The notes under the pieces: model-generated
What the model saw: only the letters and a program-made list of their open reading frames with translations
Database searches by the model: none
What the model was told of the DNA's origin: nothing
Shown: positions 16,932 to 24,739 of the stretch, in pieces
Numbering within the stretch: the first letter of the stretch is position 1
Layout of the letters: each line of letters starts with the position of its first letter
Made by a program: the position numbers and the translations under genes
Assembly: GCF_000350525.1 (NCBI RefSeq)
Contig: NZ_AOCN01000021.1
Span: forward strand, 1-33,917
DNA from: Leucobacter salsicius M1-8
Lineage (GTDB): Bacteria > Actinomycetota > Actinomycetes > Actinomycetales > Microbacteriaceae
DNA: 33,917 nt
Direction: 5' to 3'

Positions 16932-17540
16932 GTGCTGAAACTTGCGGTTTTGATCTCTGGCGGCGGTAGCAACCTGAAGGCGCTCATCGACGCGACCGAG
17001 CAGCCCGGGTTTCCGGCGCGCATCGTGTGCGTGGGCGCCGACACCGAAGCCCCCGGACTCGCCCACGCGACCGCGGCGGGAATCCCCACCTTTGTCGTGC
17101 GCCCGCGCGACTACGGCAGCCGTGAGGAGTGGGGACAGGTTCTGGCCGCCGCGATTCAGGAGCACGGCGTGGGCACCGGTCCCGAGCCGGGACTAGTCGT
17201 GAGTGCCGGCCTCATGCGGATCCTGCCCGGCGGGTTCGTGCGCGAGTTCTCACCCAACCTCATCAACACGCATCCCGCCCTGCTGCCGCTCTATCCCGGT
17301 GCGCACGCGGTGCGCGACGCGCTCGCCGCGGGCGCGACTGAGACCGGCGTGACCGTGCACATCATCGACGAGGGCGTCGACACGGGGCCCGTACTGCGCC
17401 AGGCACGCGTGGAGATCGCGGCAGATGAGGCCGAGGCCGATCTGCACGAGCGCATCAAGCAGCTGGAGCGCCCGCTGCTCGTCGAAACCGTGCGCGAGAT
17501 CGCTTCGGGCGAGCTCGTGCTCGACGCAGCAACCATTTGA
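16932..17540 (+). CDS. purN: phosphoribosylglycinamide formyltransferase
   Basis: Third step of purine synthesis: transfers formyl from 10-formyltetrahydrofolate to GAR. 202 residues. KLAVLISGGGSNLKALID is the N-terminal phosphate-binding loop. SPNLINTHPALLPLYPGAHA (about residues 104-123) holds the catalytic Asn and His, and HIIDEGVDTGPVL (about 140-152) the catalytic Asp. The GTG at 16932 is supported by the TAGACT box placed for a leaderless transcript. It forms an operon with purH, 36 bp downstream. Confidence 0.96.
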   Translation: MLKLAVLISGGGSNLKALIDATEQPGFPARIVCVGADTEAPGLAHATAAGIPTFVVRPRDYGSREEWGQVLAAAIQEHGVGTGPEPGLVVSAGLMRILPGGFVREFSPNLINTHPALLPLYPGAHAVRDALAAGATETGVTVHIIDEGVDTGPVLRQARVEIAADEAEADLHERIKQLERPLLVETVREIASGELVLDAATI

Positions 17541-17576
17541 GATTTGTTCGTCCCACCCCACAACGCAAGGAGCCAC

Positions 17577-19265
17577 ATGGCAGTCCAGAGCCACGACCCC
17601 AGCCTGTACGAACACCGCGACCAGGTTGAGGTGCGCCGAGCCCTCATCTCTGTCAGCGACAAGACCAACATCGTCGAACTCGCGACCGCGCTCGTTGCAG
17701 CGGGCGTTGAGATCGTCTCGACCGGGTCGACCGCCGCGACGATTCGCGACGCGGGCCAGCCCGTGACCGACGTTGCCGAGGTCACCGGATTTGCCGAGGT
17801 GCTCGATGGCCGCGTGAAGACGCTGCACCCCGCCGTGCACTCGGGTCTGCTCGCTGACCTGCGCCTTGCTGCGCACCGCGACGAGCTCGACTCGCTCGGC
17901 ATCAAGCCGTTCGAGCTTGTGGTCGTCAACCTGTACCCGTTTGAGGAGACCGTCGCGCAGGGCAAGCCCGCCGCAGACGTCATCGAGAACGTCGACATTG
18001 GCGGTCCTTCGATGGTGCGCGCCACCGCCAAGAACCACGCCAACGCGGCCATCGTTGTGTCGCCCGCGCGCTACGACGAGGTCATCGCGGCAGTCCAGGC
18101 CGGGGGCACGACCCTCGCCCAGCGCCGTTCGCTCGCGACCGAGGCGTTCATCCACACCGCACAGTACGATGCGGCCGTCGCCAACTGGTTCTTGGATCAG
18201 GACGAGCAGAACTGGAGCGACACTCCCGTCAAGTTCGACGGTGCAGAAGAGGACGAGGAACTGTCGTTCGACGTGCTCTTCGAGGCACCCGGTGAGGGCG
18301 CATCGCTGAGCTCGCAGACCGTGGGCTACGAGATCTTCGGCATGCGTGACGACGTGCTGCGCTACGGCGAGAACAGCCACCAGCGCGCTGCACTCTTCAC
18401 CGAGACCGCTGGCACCGGTATTGCGCAGGCGAAGCTGCTGCACGGCAAGGCAATGTCGTACAACAACTACGTCGACGCCGACGCCGCACTCCGCGCCGCC
18501 TTCGATCACGATCGCCCCGCGGTCGCGATCATCAAGCACGCGAACCCCTGCGGCATCGCGGTGGCACCCGAGGGTTCGGCTGATCCCATCGCTGCTGCGC
18601 ACGAGTTGGCACACGCCTGCGATCCCGTCTCGGCATTCGGCGGCGTGATCGCTGCAAACCGCGTGGTCACCGCACAGATGGCTGAGACGGTTTCGGGTAT
18701 CTTCACCGAGGTCATCGTTGCACCCGGGTTCGAGCCCGAGGCGCTTGCGATCCTCACGCAGAAGAAGAACGTGCGCCTGCTGGCTCTGCCCGCAGACTTC
18801 GGTCCCAACCCCATCGAGCTGCGCCAGATCTCGGGCGGCTTCCTGCTGCAGGACTCGGACCGCTCGTTCGCTGCCGCTGCTGACTGGGAGCTGGCCACCG
18901 GCGAGCCCGCAGACGCAGCAACGCTGGCAGACCTCGAGTTCGCCTGGCGTGCATGCCGTGCCGTGAAGTCGAACGCGATTCTGCTCGCAACCGACGGCGC
19001 ATCGGTGGGCGTAGGCATGGGCCAGGTCAACCGTGTCGACTCCTGCCGCCTCGCAGTCGATCGTGCCGGGGAGCGCGCGAAGGGTGCCGTTGCGGCGTCA
19101 GACGCGTTCTTCCCGTTCGCTGACGGCCTGCAGGTGTTGCTCGACGCTGGCGTGCGCGCCATCGTGCAGCCCGGTGGTTCGGTGCGCGATGCCGAGGTCA
19201 TCGAAGCGGCCAAGGCTGCTGGCGTGACCATGTACTTCACGGGAGAGCGTCACTTCTTCCACTAG
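17577..19265 (+). CDS. purH: bifunctional AICAR formyltransferase / IMP cyclohydrolase
   Basis: Last two steps of purine synthesis (AICAR to FAICAR to IMP). 562 residues. The N-terminal MGS-like cyclohydrolase domain includes [30 protein letters not shown] and [16 protein letters not shown]. The formyltransferase domain contains [19 protein letters not shown] and the catalytic Lys-His in [12 protein letters not shown] (about residues 316-328). It ends [13 protein letters not shown], as the family does. The start at 17577 has AAGGAG six bases upstream; an earlier frame start at 17544 has none. Its final codons and stop are the left attachment site of the integrated element, so the left copy keeps a functional 3' end. 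Confidence 0.97.
   Translation: MAVQSHDPSLYEHRDQVEVRRALISVSDKTNIVELATALVAAGVEIVSTGSTAATIRDAGQPVTDVAEVTGFAEVLDGRVKTLHPAVHSGLLADLRLAAHRDELDSLGIKPFELVVVNLYPFEETVAQGKPAADVIENVDIGGPSMVRATAKNHANAAIVVSPARYDEVIAAVQAGGTTLAQRRSLATEAFIHTAQYDAAVANWFLDQDEQNWSDTPVKFDGAEEDEELSFDVLFEAPGEGASLSSQTVGYEIFGMRDDVLRYGENSHQRAALFTETAGTGIAQAKLLHGKAMSYNNYVDADAALRAAFDHDRPAVAIIKHANPCGIAVAPEGSADPIAAAHELAHACDPVSAFGGVIAANRVVTAQMAETVSGIFTEVIVAPGFEPEALAILTQKKNVRLLALPADFGPNPIELRQISGGFLLQDSDRSFAAAADWELATGEPADAATLADLEFAWRACRAVKSNAILLATDGASVGVGMGQVNRVDSCRLAVDRAGERAKGAVAASDAFFPFADGLQVLLDAGVRAIVQPGGSVRDAEVIEAAKAAGVTMYFTGERHFFH
19251..19265 (+). repeat. attL core (3' end of purH)
   Basis: CACTTCTTCCACTAG, the last four codons and stop of purH, matches 33685-33699 at 14 of 15 positions, with ten identical bases at its end. 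Arm-type repeats lie 87-150 bp inside the element. Confidence 0.65.
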
Positions 19266-19274
19266 AAATGAATG

Positions 19275-19314
19275 GCGGTTGGCGACGATGGTGAATCGTT
19301 GCCAACCGCTTTTT
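19275..19314 (+). terminator. rho-independent terminator after purH
   Basis: A 15-bp stem (19275-19289 with 19295-19309, one G-T pair) closes a GGTGA loop and is followed by five T. It lies inside the element's left end, so the element brings its own terminator for the purH transcript. Confidence 0.9.
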
Positions 19315-19351
19315 CATGCCACTTTCATGGTTGTTGTTCATGGAGCAAAAT

Positions 19352-19401
19352 AGTCCGCAACTGGGGTAGGTGCGGACTGTTTGCGGATCACCCGCGGACT
19401 G
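19352..19401. repeat. integrase arm-type repeats, left side
   Basis: Copies of TGCGGACTG or CGCGGACTG at 19371-19379 and 19393-19401, an inverted copy AGTCCGCA at 19352-19359 and a degenerate copy at 19381-19390. The same motif recurs at the other end of the element (33629-33649), as expected for the two arms of one attP. Confidence 0.6.
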
Positions 19402-19433
19402 CGCCAGACTTTTCCCCGAATCAGGGGTAAACC

Positions 19434-19480
19434 CAGGGTACGCACTTCTGCGTACCCTGAACATCCGGCGGGCGGATGTT
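19434..19480. repeat. two tandem hairpins at the element's left end
   Basis: The first hairpin has 11-bp perfect arms around CTTC; the second has 8-bp arms around GCGGG and begins at the next base. Neither is followed by a T run, so they are not ordinary terminators. Confidence 0.7.
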
Positions 19481-19709
19481 GAGAGTGCAGACACGTAAAA
19501 AGTCGCGCACAAACCTACAGCCCAACATTCACCCCGAGAAGCAGAACGCCTGCGGGCCAGACCAGGGACCCAGGGGAGCCCCCTCTGCCCCCTCTGCGTG
19601 GTTGGTGCGCGTGCCCCCTGGGTATGGAATTCATCATGACCGTGTGACGGATAGGATCGGACCAATAGGGCAATCCAAACTCATAGAAAGAGCACGGGAA
19701 ACACAAGAT

Positions 19710-20375
19710 ATGAAGCGTACACCTGGCATCGTTGCCGCCATAGCCATCACGTTAGCACTCACCTCATGCGGCGCGACCGACAACACTGGGGACACCCAGG
19801 CACCCACCCAAGAACCGACAACAGCAGAGGCAGTCGAACCGCAGCTCTACCCAGAAGGCCCGTTTGAACTGACAAGCTTGTCCGGTGCCGAGATTTCATT
19901 CGAGCTACCCTCACCCGCCAATGACGAGAACCTGGCAGAGATCGAACAATTCCGCACTGACACCGGAGGCTCACCAGTTTCCTACATCGTCCTCCAGGTC
20001 GACAACCGCAACGGCACTGAGCCTGTGGCACTGGAAAACGTAACGGCTTTCGATGCTGACGGAAACAAGTACGAGTTTTCGAGCATCATCGATTTCATTG
20101 ATGAGTGGAGCCCCTACTATTCCGAAGACTATGAGTACGTCTTACCAGACGGCACGACGCTCCCCGAAGATGAAGGCGACGAACTTCAACGCCGCGGTGT
20201 TGACATCTATAACTCGAACCTAGGCGAAGTCGCAGTAGCCGAGAACGCGACTATCATCTTGGCTTCACCAGAAGTGGAACTTCCCGGCGAGTTTACTCGA
20301 GTCACGGTATTCCCTGACGCGTTCGCAACAGACGGCGAAGACGCTACCCCTGCCGGCAGCAACGACTCCGAATAG
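19710..20375 (+). CDS. lipoprotein, element cargo
   Basis: 221 residues. MKRTPGIVAAIAITLALTSC is a lipoprotein signal with lipobox LTSC (Cys20), followed by a Thr/Gln/Pro-rich linker and a beta-rich domain from about residue 50 (EGPFELTSLSGAEISFELP, then YIVLQVDNRNGTEPVALEN) resembling the immunoglobulin-like fold of DUF4352-type lipoproteins. The C-terminus is acidic. The ATG at 19710 is chosen because it begins the signal peptide; the open frame reaches back to 19476 but that part has no protein-like character. It lies on the opposite strand from the late operon, at the end of the element where accessory genes sit. Surface lipoproteins of temperate phages can block superinfection, but that role here is a guess. 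Confidence 0.7.
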   Translation: MKRTPGIVAAIAITLALTSCGATDNTGDTQAPTQEPTTAEAVEPQLYPEGPFELTSLSGAEISFELPSPANDENLAEIEQFRTDTGGSPVSYIVLQVDNRNGTEPVALENVTAFDADGNKYEFSSIIDFIDEWSPYYSEDYEYVLPDGTTLPEDEGDELQRRGVDIYNSNLGEVAVAENATIILASPEVELPGEFTRVTVFPDAFATDGEDATPAGSNDSE

Positions 20376-20392
20376 CACACTAGAACGTATTA

Positions 20393-20423
20393 TTCGGCGC
20401 TGCGAGCCGCCCGCAGCGCTGAA
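20393..20423 (+). terminator. hairpin downstream of the lipoprotein gene
   Basis: A 12-bp stem with one G-T pair (20393-20404 with 20412-20423) closes the loop AGCCGCC. No T run follows, so termination would be weak. Confidence 0.4.
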
Positions 20424-20479
20424 TGACGCGATCTCAAATCCGACCCTTCCGATCTGCTCGGTCGGCTTAACCTCGAACC

Positions 20480-20620
20480 ATGCTTGAGAACGATCCAGGC
20501 CCCGACCTCATCACCAACGGCCTCTGCCCCACCTGCCAACAAGGAACACTCGTTTGGTGGGAAGCCTGGTGGGAATGCAGCAAATGCAACGAAGCAATGT
20601 TTCCAGGTATCGCGACCTAG
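20480..20620 (+). CDS. zinc-ribbon microprotein 1
   Basis: 46 residues: after MLENDPGPDLITNGL come two Cys pairs, CPTC and CSKC, separated by a Trp-rich stretch (WWEAWWE), then a short tail. The C-x2-C ... C-x2-C spacing fits a small zinc ribbon. No Shine-Dalgarno sequence is obvious. The next gene overlaps it by 37 bp in the +2 frame relative to it and encodes a similar ribbon, which supports both being real. Function unknown. Confidence 0.55.
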   Translation: MLENDPGPDLITNGLCPTCQQGTLVWWEAWWECSKCNEAMFPGIAT

Positions 20621-20706
20621 TTACATGCCCACACTGCGGCTTCTGGTGCATGATCCCCTGGAAGACGTGGTGGGAATGCCCACGATGTGACGGAGTGAGG
20701 TTGTAA
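20584..20706 (+). CDS. zinc-ribbon microprotein 2, overlapping the first
   Basis: 40 residues starting at the ATG at 20584. It contains CPHC and CPRC with WKTWWE between them, clearly similar to the WWEAWWE core of the preceding ribbon. Because the paralogous part starts only after the first gene has ended, the pair could also be read as one two-ribbon protein if ribosomes shift frame within 20584-20620. The two genes look like a duplicated ribbon. Function unknown. Confidence 0.5.
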   Translation: MQRSNVSRYRDLVTCPHCGFWCMIPWKTWWECPRCDGVRL

Positions 20707-20718
20707 TATTAGCCCTGC

Positions 20719-20739
20719 TTTAGGTATTATGTACCTAAA
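20719..20739. repeat. 8-bp inverted repeat
   Basis: TTTAGGTA and TACCTAAA flank TTATG. It lies between the zinc-ribbon genes and the terminator and could be an AT-rich operator or hairpin. Confidence 0.5.
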
Positions 20740-20765
20740 TGGATTGGGCTTTCCCGATCGGCGTC

Positions 20766-20798
20766 AGGCTTCCGGATTCCGGAGGCCTTTCGCTTTTT
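20766..20798 (+). terminator. terminator after the zinc-ribbon genes
   Basis: AGGCTTCCGG-ATT-CCGGAGGCCT is a 10-bp stem with one G-T pair followed by TTCGCTTTTT. It ends the rightward cargo unit and faces the convergent DUF3800 gene. Confidence 0.8.
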
Positions 20799-21537
20799 AT
20801 GGGTAGACCTTCAGACCGAACCCGTGCATGTTTCCGCTAGCGTTCGTCCGAATCTTTTGCTGGATCAAGTCCCAGGCCCTATTTGGCTGTTCTGGGCGTA
20901 TGATTTTTAGACCGATCGGGCGCGCTGTCATGTCAGCCAATTGCAGGCCAGCACTATTGGATTTCTTACTCACGCAGAGAAACCGCAGCGTATCCGCCAT
21001 CCCATTCATATGGGTCCGATCCATAATTCGGCGAAATTCGAGCTCGAGTTCGTCATCTTCCTTTTTCCCTCGGCCTTCGAACACGACGTGAGTAACCTTG
21101 CCCCTCTGTCCTACGCCTTGCAGAAACATGAATACTCGCTCAAGTCCATATTCGAGTGCTACGTGGTAAGGATTCTCCGTGGTGCCAGCATGCGCTTTGT
21201 ATCGTTCTTTCTCAATTGCGCTAGCGACGATGGTGAATGGCGATCGGCCGATGATTCCTGATAGATCACTCATAAACTCTTCACGCACGTCCTTGTTGCG
21301 GAGTATCTGAAATGGGTGTTCTTGTTTACGAATCTCAGTTTCGTGAAGAATCACCATGTCATGACCGAAATATTTGAACTTAAGCCGCTGAATTTCAGGC
21401 ACAATCTGACCGACATAGGTCGGGATGTGAAAAATGCAGAATGACAGGACGAACACTGGGTACTGCGCATTGATGCTGGAAAGGTCGTGGTCGCCGCTCT
21501 CATCGACGTAGATGATGTACTCACCAGATTCAGACAT
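20797..21537 (-). CDS. DUF3800 domain protein
   Basis: 246 residues. EYIIYVDESGDHDL at the N-terminus and GLQLADMTARPIG near residue 210 are the two acidic motifs of DUF3800, a family with a predicted RNase H-like fold often carried by phages and mobile elements. Between them lie HETEIRKQ and other charged segments. Base composition is clearly less GC-rich than the neighbouring genes, which suggests a separate origin. The ATG at 21537 has no strong ribosome binding site. It is the last leftward gene of the element and converges on the zinc-ribbon genes. A nuclease or defence role is plausible from the fold only. Confidence 0.8.
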   Translation of the reverse strand: MSESGEYIIYVDESGDHDLSSINAQYPVFVLSFCIFHIPTYVGQIVPEIQRLKFKYFGHDMVILHETEIRKQEHPFQILRNKDVREEFMSDLSGIIGRSPFTIVASAIEKERYKAHAGTTENPYHVALEYGLERVFMFLQGVGQRGKVTHVVFEGRGKKEDDELELEFRRIMDRTHMNGMADTLRFLCVSKKSNSAGLQLADMTARPIGLKIIRPEQPNRAWDLIQQKIRTNASGNMHGFGLKVYP

Positions 21538-21591
21538 GGCCCCAATCTACATGGCAAGGCCACAGGGACGCAGGGCCCGGAAACGCAAGTA

Positions 21592-21625
21592 TTGCCCCTC
21601 TCTGGCCGAAACCGGAGAGGGGCAA
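21592..21625 (-). terminator. hairpin downstream of the 43-residue gene
   Basis: A 14-bp stem with one G-T pair (21592-21605 with 21612-21625) closes the loop CCGAAA. It lies 13 bp after the minus-strand stop at 21638. The T tail is poor. Confidence 0.6.
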
Positions 21626-21637
21626 ACTGTGTTCAAA

Positions 21638-21769
21638 CTACTTGCTCAACTTCTTTTCTACATCCTTCGCCAGCTTCTTGAGCCCTGCTTTGTCGGGCTT
21701 CAATCCAGCTTTGCGCAGGTCCTTCTCAAGCTGCTTCGTATCAACCGACACCACTTTGGGTTTTGCCAT
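21638..21769 (-). CDS. small basic Lys-rich protein
   Basis: 43 residues, MAKPKVVSVD then helix-forming Lys/Leu/Asp stretches ending KKLAKDVEKKLSK. About a third of the residues are Lys or Arg. The ATG at 21769 has AGGAG eight bases upstream. It follows the tape-measure gene by 66 bp and precedes a hairpin. Function unknown; a nucleic-acid-binding or partner protein would fit the charge. Confidence 0.65.
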   Translation of the reverse strand: MAKPKVVSVDTKQLEKDLRKAGLKPDKAGLKKLAKDVEKKLSK

Positions 21770-21835
21770 AACTCACTCCTATGAAACTTACGGGGCACTG
21801 ATCGTCTCATAACCCTCGGACATTCACTGCTGAGC

Positions 21836-24280
21836 TCAGCCGCGACTGCGACGATGCTCCGACGCCTGCTGGTCAACGTACTGGTCGATCTCACGGTTTG
21901 CGACAACCTTCATCGTGGTCACGAACTGATTCCCAGCATCAACAACCGTCACGTGAGTTGGGACTTCCACAATCTTCGCGGGAGCCTGCTGCAACATCAT
22001 CGGAGAACTGTTCACGAAGTCCCCCCGATTGATGGCCTTCAACATTGGCCGATGGAGTGACGCGTAAGGCTCCTGGATGACTTCCTCGCCGCGCGACAAG
22101 AGCGCCGGAACAGAATCAGACTTCGAAGTACCTGGGCCATACACAGTGCCGTTACGGACACCACCATTCAGGCCAGGGATCGTTCCACCTCGAGCGAACC
22201 CGATAGTGCCCCCGACTGCATAGCCGACTGTCCCTCCAGACGCATGCTTCTCGCCAGTCAGGTTCGTCATCACGTTCAGCGTCGTGTTAATCACACCGCC
22301 AACGTCGCTCATGAGCGCCTTGTACTGCGCGATCGCAGCCTCAGCAGCAGCAGTGTTCGCATTAAACGTCGTCGTGATCGTCTCAGGAGTAGCCAACACC
22401 TTGTCTGCATACGCGGCAGCTTCTCCAGAGGTTTTCCCGTACTGAACGCCGGCCTCGATCAGACGATCCCTGGCACGATTCAACACCTCATTCGCTGCTT
22501 CTTGCGAACCAGTCACATTCAGCACATCAGCAGCAGCCTTGTTGGCAGCACTCGCAACGTCGAGCAGCGAGGACTGATTCGCGCGTCCAGCCTCCGTCGT
22601 GAGATCGAGCCCAGTCGCGCCCTCCGCAAGACGCTCATTCAGCTTCTCGAGCTGCTCCTCGAAAGCGATCGTAGAGCGGTCAGCGTCAATCTGCGCCGAC
22701 CCAAAGTTTGCGATCTCTTCCACCAGCGCCGTAATAGCCTCCTGCGTGGCCGCAGCCACATCACCCATCGCACCGATCTGTTCCGAAGAGTTGCTCGTAG
22801 CTTCACCCGCCTCATTTGTAGCCTCAGCGAGCTCATTGTGACGAGTCTTCGCCTCAGCAAGCACCTTGTTGCTGCCATCGAGTGCGTAATCGAGCGACAC
22901 CAGATCGTCCGACCAGCCCTTCCAGTCAGCGTTCTCCATACGGAAATCAGCATCCTTGCGGAACTTGTTTAGCCGAGAATTAACACGCCCCAGAGCAGCC
23001 TCGTTCCCCAACCAAGCATCAGTCATGTCCTTCGCAGAAATACCCATTCGCTTCGCAGCGGAAAGTACCCCCTCAGACTGCAGCTGGTTCGCCGCCCACG
23101 CTTTCGAGTTCGCCGTAATCGCGCCCGTTGACTCATCCAACGTTTCAGACAGTTCACGAGCCTGGTTCGAGAGCTTCGCATTCTCCGACACCAGCACGGC
23201 CACCACCGAGGCTGCAGCCATCAATGCGACACCCCACGGGCCAGTCAAAAACTTCGCAAACCCAGAAGCTGCGACTCGAGCCGTCCCTGCGTTCGCCGTG
23301 AACACCTTCAACGCGTCCGTGAACTCGTACCACTTCGGCAATATCAGCATCGCAGATCCCAACGCCAACGTGCCGGCACCAGCAAGCCCCACAATTGCAG
23401 ACGCGGCACCCTTAACCGGGCCTGGCAGTGCTTCAAAGTTCCGCATCGCGTCAGCAGTCCAGTTGAGTAGGTCAACTAGCGCGCCGCCGCCGTTGGGATC
23501 CACAAGCGGCTTGGCTAGCTCAGCTGAGAAGTCACGCCAAGCAGCCTTAACTCGATCCATCGACCCTGCAAACGTGTTCTTCACGTTGTCAGCAGCGCCC
23601 GAGAACTTCTGAGACATCCCAGCAGTGAGAGCGTCAAGCGCCTGCTCGGCCCCCAACGTGCCAGCCGTAATATCCGTACGGATCTGTGCACCAGTCTTGC
23701 CCATCTGCGACCCAATGAGATCCGCAGCATTAACACCACGATTACCGAACTCCATCAGATCAGTCGCAGTGATCTTCGACGAAGACTGAATCTTCGACAT
23801 CGTCGCAACAATGCCCTCAATGTCAGCGTTCGACCCACCCGCCGCAGCCACAGCGTTCTGCACGCCATCGAGATACGGGATAACCTTCTTCGCTTCAATA
23901 CCAAACGCCAACATCTGCTGTTGAGCAGTGATGAAGGTAGCCTTCGAGAACGGGCTATTGCGCGCGAAATCATCCAGCTTGTCCATCTGCGCATTCGCAG
24001 CCTGCGCAGACCCCAACAGAGAAGTCATCGCAGCACGAGAAGTCTGCTGCAACGTGTTGTACTGGATCCCCGTAGCAAGCGCAGCAACGCCAACGCCAGT
24101 AATCGCCACACCAACAGCAGTGAGTCCTGTGCCTACAGTCGCCCACTCCTGGCGCTGTGACTTCGCAGACTCCTTAACCTTCGCGTTCAGCTCACCCGCG
24201 GCGTCCTTCGCCCGAGCAAGCCCCTGCACCATGCCGGTCGCGTCAGCGAGCAGCTTGATATTGACTATGCGATTGCTCAC
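21836..24280 (-). CDS. phage tail tape-measure protein
   Basis: 814 residues. The N-terminal part matches tape-measure proteins: MSNRIVNIKLLADATGMVQG, a hydrophobic segment around residues 48-72, then NTLQQTSRAAMTSLLGSA and AQMDKLDDFARNSPFSKATF. Further hydrophobic segments lie around 290-370, followed by long Ala/Glu/Asn-rich helices. The C-terminal GTSKSDSVPALLSRGEEVI is typical of the end of such proteins. It sets tail length and lines the tube in siphophages. The start is GTG at 24280, in a GTGA overlap with the preceding gene. At the common 1.5 angstrom per residue it would measure a tail of roughly 120 nm. No major tail, tail-tip or capsid gene accompanies it. Confidence 0.92.
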   Translation of the reverse strand: MSNRIVNIKLLADATGMVQGLARAKDAAGELNAKVKESAKSQRQEWATVGTGLTAVGVAITGVGVAALATGIQYNTLQQTSRAAMTSLLGSAQAANAQMDKLDDFARNSPFSKATFITAQQQMLAFGIEAKKVIPYLDGVQNAVAAAGGSNADIEGIVATMSKIQSSSKITATDLMEFGNRGVNAADLIGSQMGKTGAQIRTDITAGTLGAEQALDALTAGMSQKFSGAADNVKNTFAGSMDRVKAAWRDFSAELAKPLVDPNGGGALVDLLNWTADAMRNFEALPGPVKGAASAIVGLAGAGTLALGSAMLILPKWYEFTDALKVFTANAGTARVAASGFAKFLTGPWGVALMAAASVVAVLVSENAKLSNQARELSETLDESTGAITANSKAWAANQLQSEGVLSAAKRMGISAKDMTDAWLGNEAALGRVNSRLNKFRKDADFRMENADWKGWSDDLVSLDYALDGSNKVLAEAKTRHNELAEATNEAGEATSNSSEQIGAMGDVAAATQEAITALVEEIANFGSAQIDADRSTIAFEEQLEKLNERLAEGATGLDLTTEAGRANQSSLLDVASAANKAAADVLNVTGSQEAANEVLNRARDRLIEAGVQYGKTSGEAAAYADKVLATPETITTTFNANTAAAEAAIAQYKALMSDVGGVINTTLNVMTNLTGEKHASGGTVGYAVGGTIGFARGGTIPGLNGGVRNGTVYGPGTSKSDSVPALLSRGEEVIQEPYASLHRPMLKAINRGDFVNSSPMMLQQAPAKIVEVPTHVTVVDAGNQFVTTMKVVANREIDQYVDQQASEHRRSRG

Positions 24281-24657
24281 CGCACACCCCCACTCATCGA
24301 ATCCATCACTTCATCGCAAAACACCAACATCAGGTGCATCGCCACCAAACACCCCGTCACCTCAGGCGAACGAGGGTGGAGAAAGGCATACTCAGCGAGC
24401 CCAAAATAGGCTTCACGGACTACCGCATAACGCGTCACATCAGAGGCACCCTCAGAAGGCCACGGCATACTCTGCTGCCACCCCATGGGGTCACGGCGGG
24501 CACACTCCATCACGTCTTGAACCATCTGGTCATACGCCACTCGAGTCAACGCCACCGTGCCAGCCGGCCCCTCGATCGTGACCGTTAGCCCATCATCCAA
24601 CTTCGCCAGCTCAGGGACCGACTCAACGATCCGCTCAAACTCAGCATTACTTGCCAT
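24277..24657 (-). CDS. hypothetical protein upstream of the tape-measure gene
   Basis: 126 residues starting MASNAEFERIVESVPELAKL. The N-terminal third is beta-like (LTVTIEGPAGTVALTR); the rest is helical. The ATG at 24657 has AAGGAG eight bases upstream and is preferred over a GTG one codon earlier. Its stop overlaps the tape-measure start by four bases (GTGA). Tail assembly chaperones occupy this place in siphophages, so that role is possible, but I see no slippery sequence or frameshifted extension and do not recognise the family. Confidence 0.65.
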   Translation of the reverse strand: MASNAEFERIVESVPELAKLDDGLTVTIEGPAGTVALTRVAYDQMVQDVMECARRDPMGWQQSMPWPSEGASDVTRYAVVREAYFGLAEYAFLHPRSPEVTGCLVAMHLMLVFCDEVMDSMSGGVR

Positions 24658-24680
24658 CACAGCTCCTTCACTTATGGGTA

Positions 24681-24709
24681 CAAAAAAGGGAGCCCCGATG
24701 GGACTCCCT
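24681..24709 (-). terminator. rho-independent terminator before the tape-measure unit
   Basis: On the minus strand a 10-bp stem (AGGGAGTCCC with GGGGCTCCCT, one T-G pair) closes loop ATC and is followed by six T. A second hairpin TTAGCC-TCGC-GGCTAA lies just before it (24713-24728). It separates the tape-measure pair from the upstream genes. Confidence 0.85.
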
Positions 24710-24739
24710 CAATTAGCCGCGAGGCTAAAAATGTGTGCG

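Larger units (their letters stand above)
19315..19709. other. left-end non-coding region of the element with arm-type sites and hairpins
   Basis: No convincing gene is seen. Repeats of GCGGACT lie at 19352-19359 (inverted), 19371-19379 and 19393-19401, with a degenerate copy at 19381-19390; these look like integrase arm sites. Two adjacent hairpins follow: CAGGGTACGCA-CTTC-TGCGTACCCTG split as 19434-19444 and 19449-19459, and AACATCCG (19460-19467) with CGGATGTT (19473-19480). A possible -10 box TAGGAT at 19652-19657 would serve the lipoprotein gene. Confidence 0.55.

Noticed and set aside
17250..18614. 454-codon minus-strand frame
   Set aside because: Shadow of purH caused by high GC at third codon positions; no recognisable motifs.
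19251..19265. tRNA gene as the attachment site
   Set aside because: No tRNA lies at either end; the repeat is the purH 3' end.
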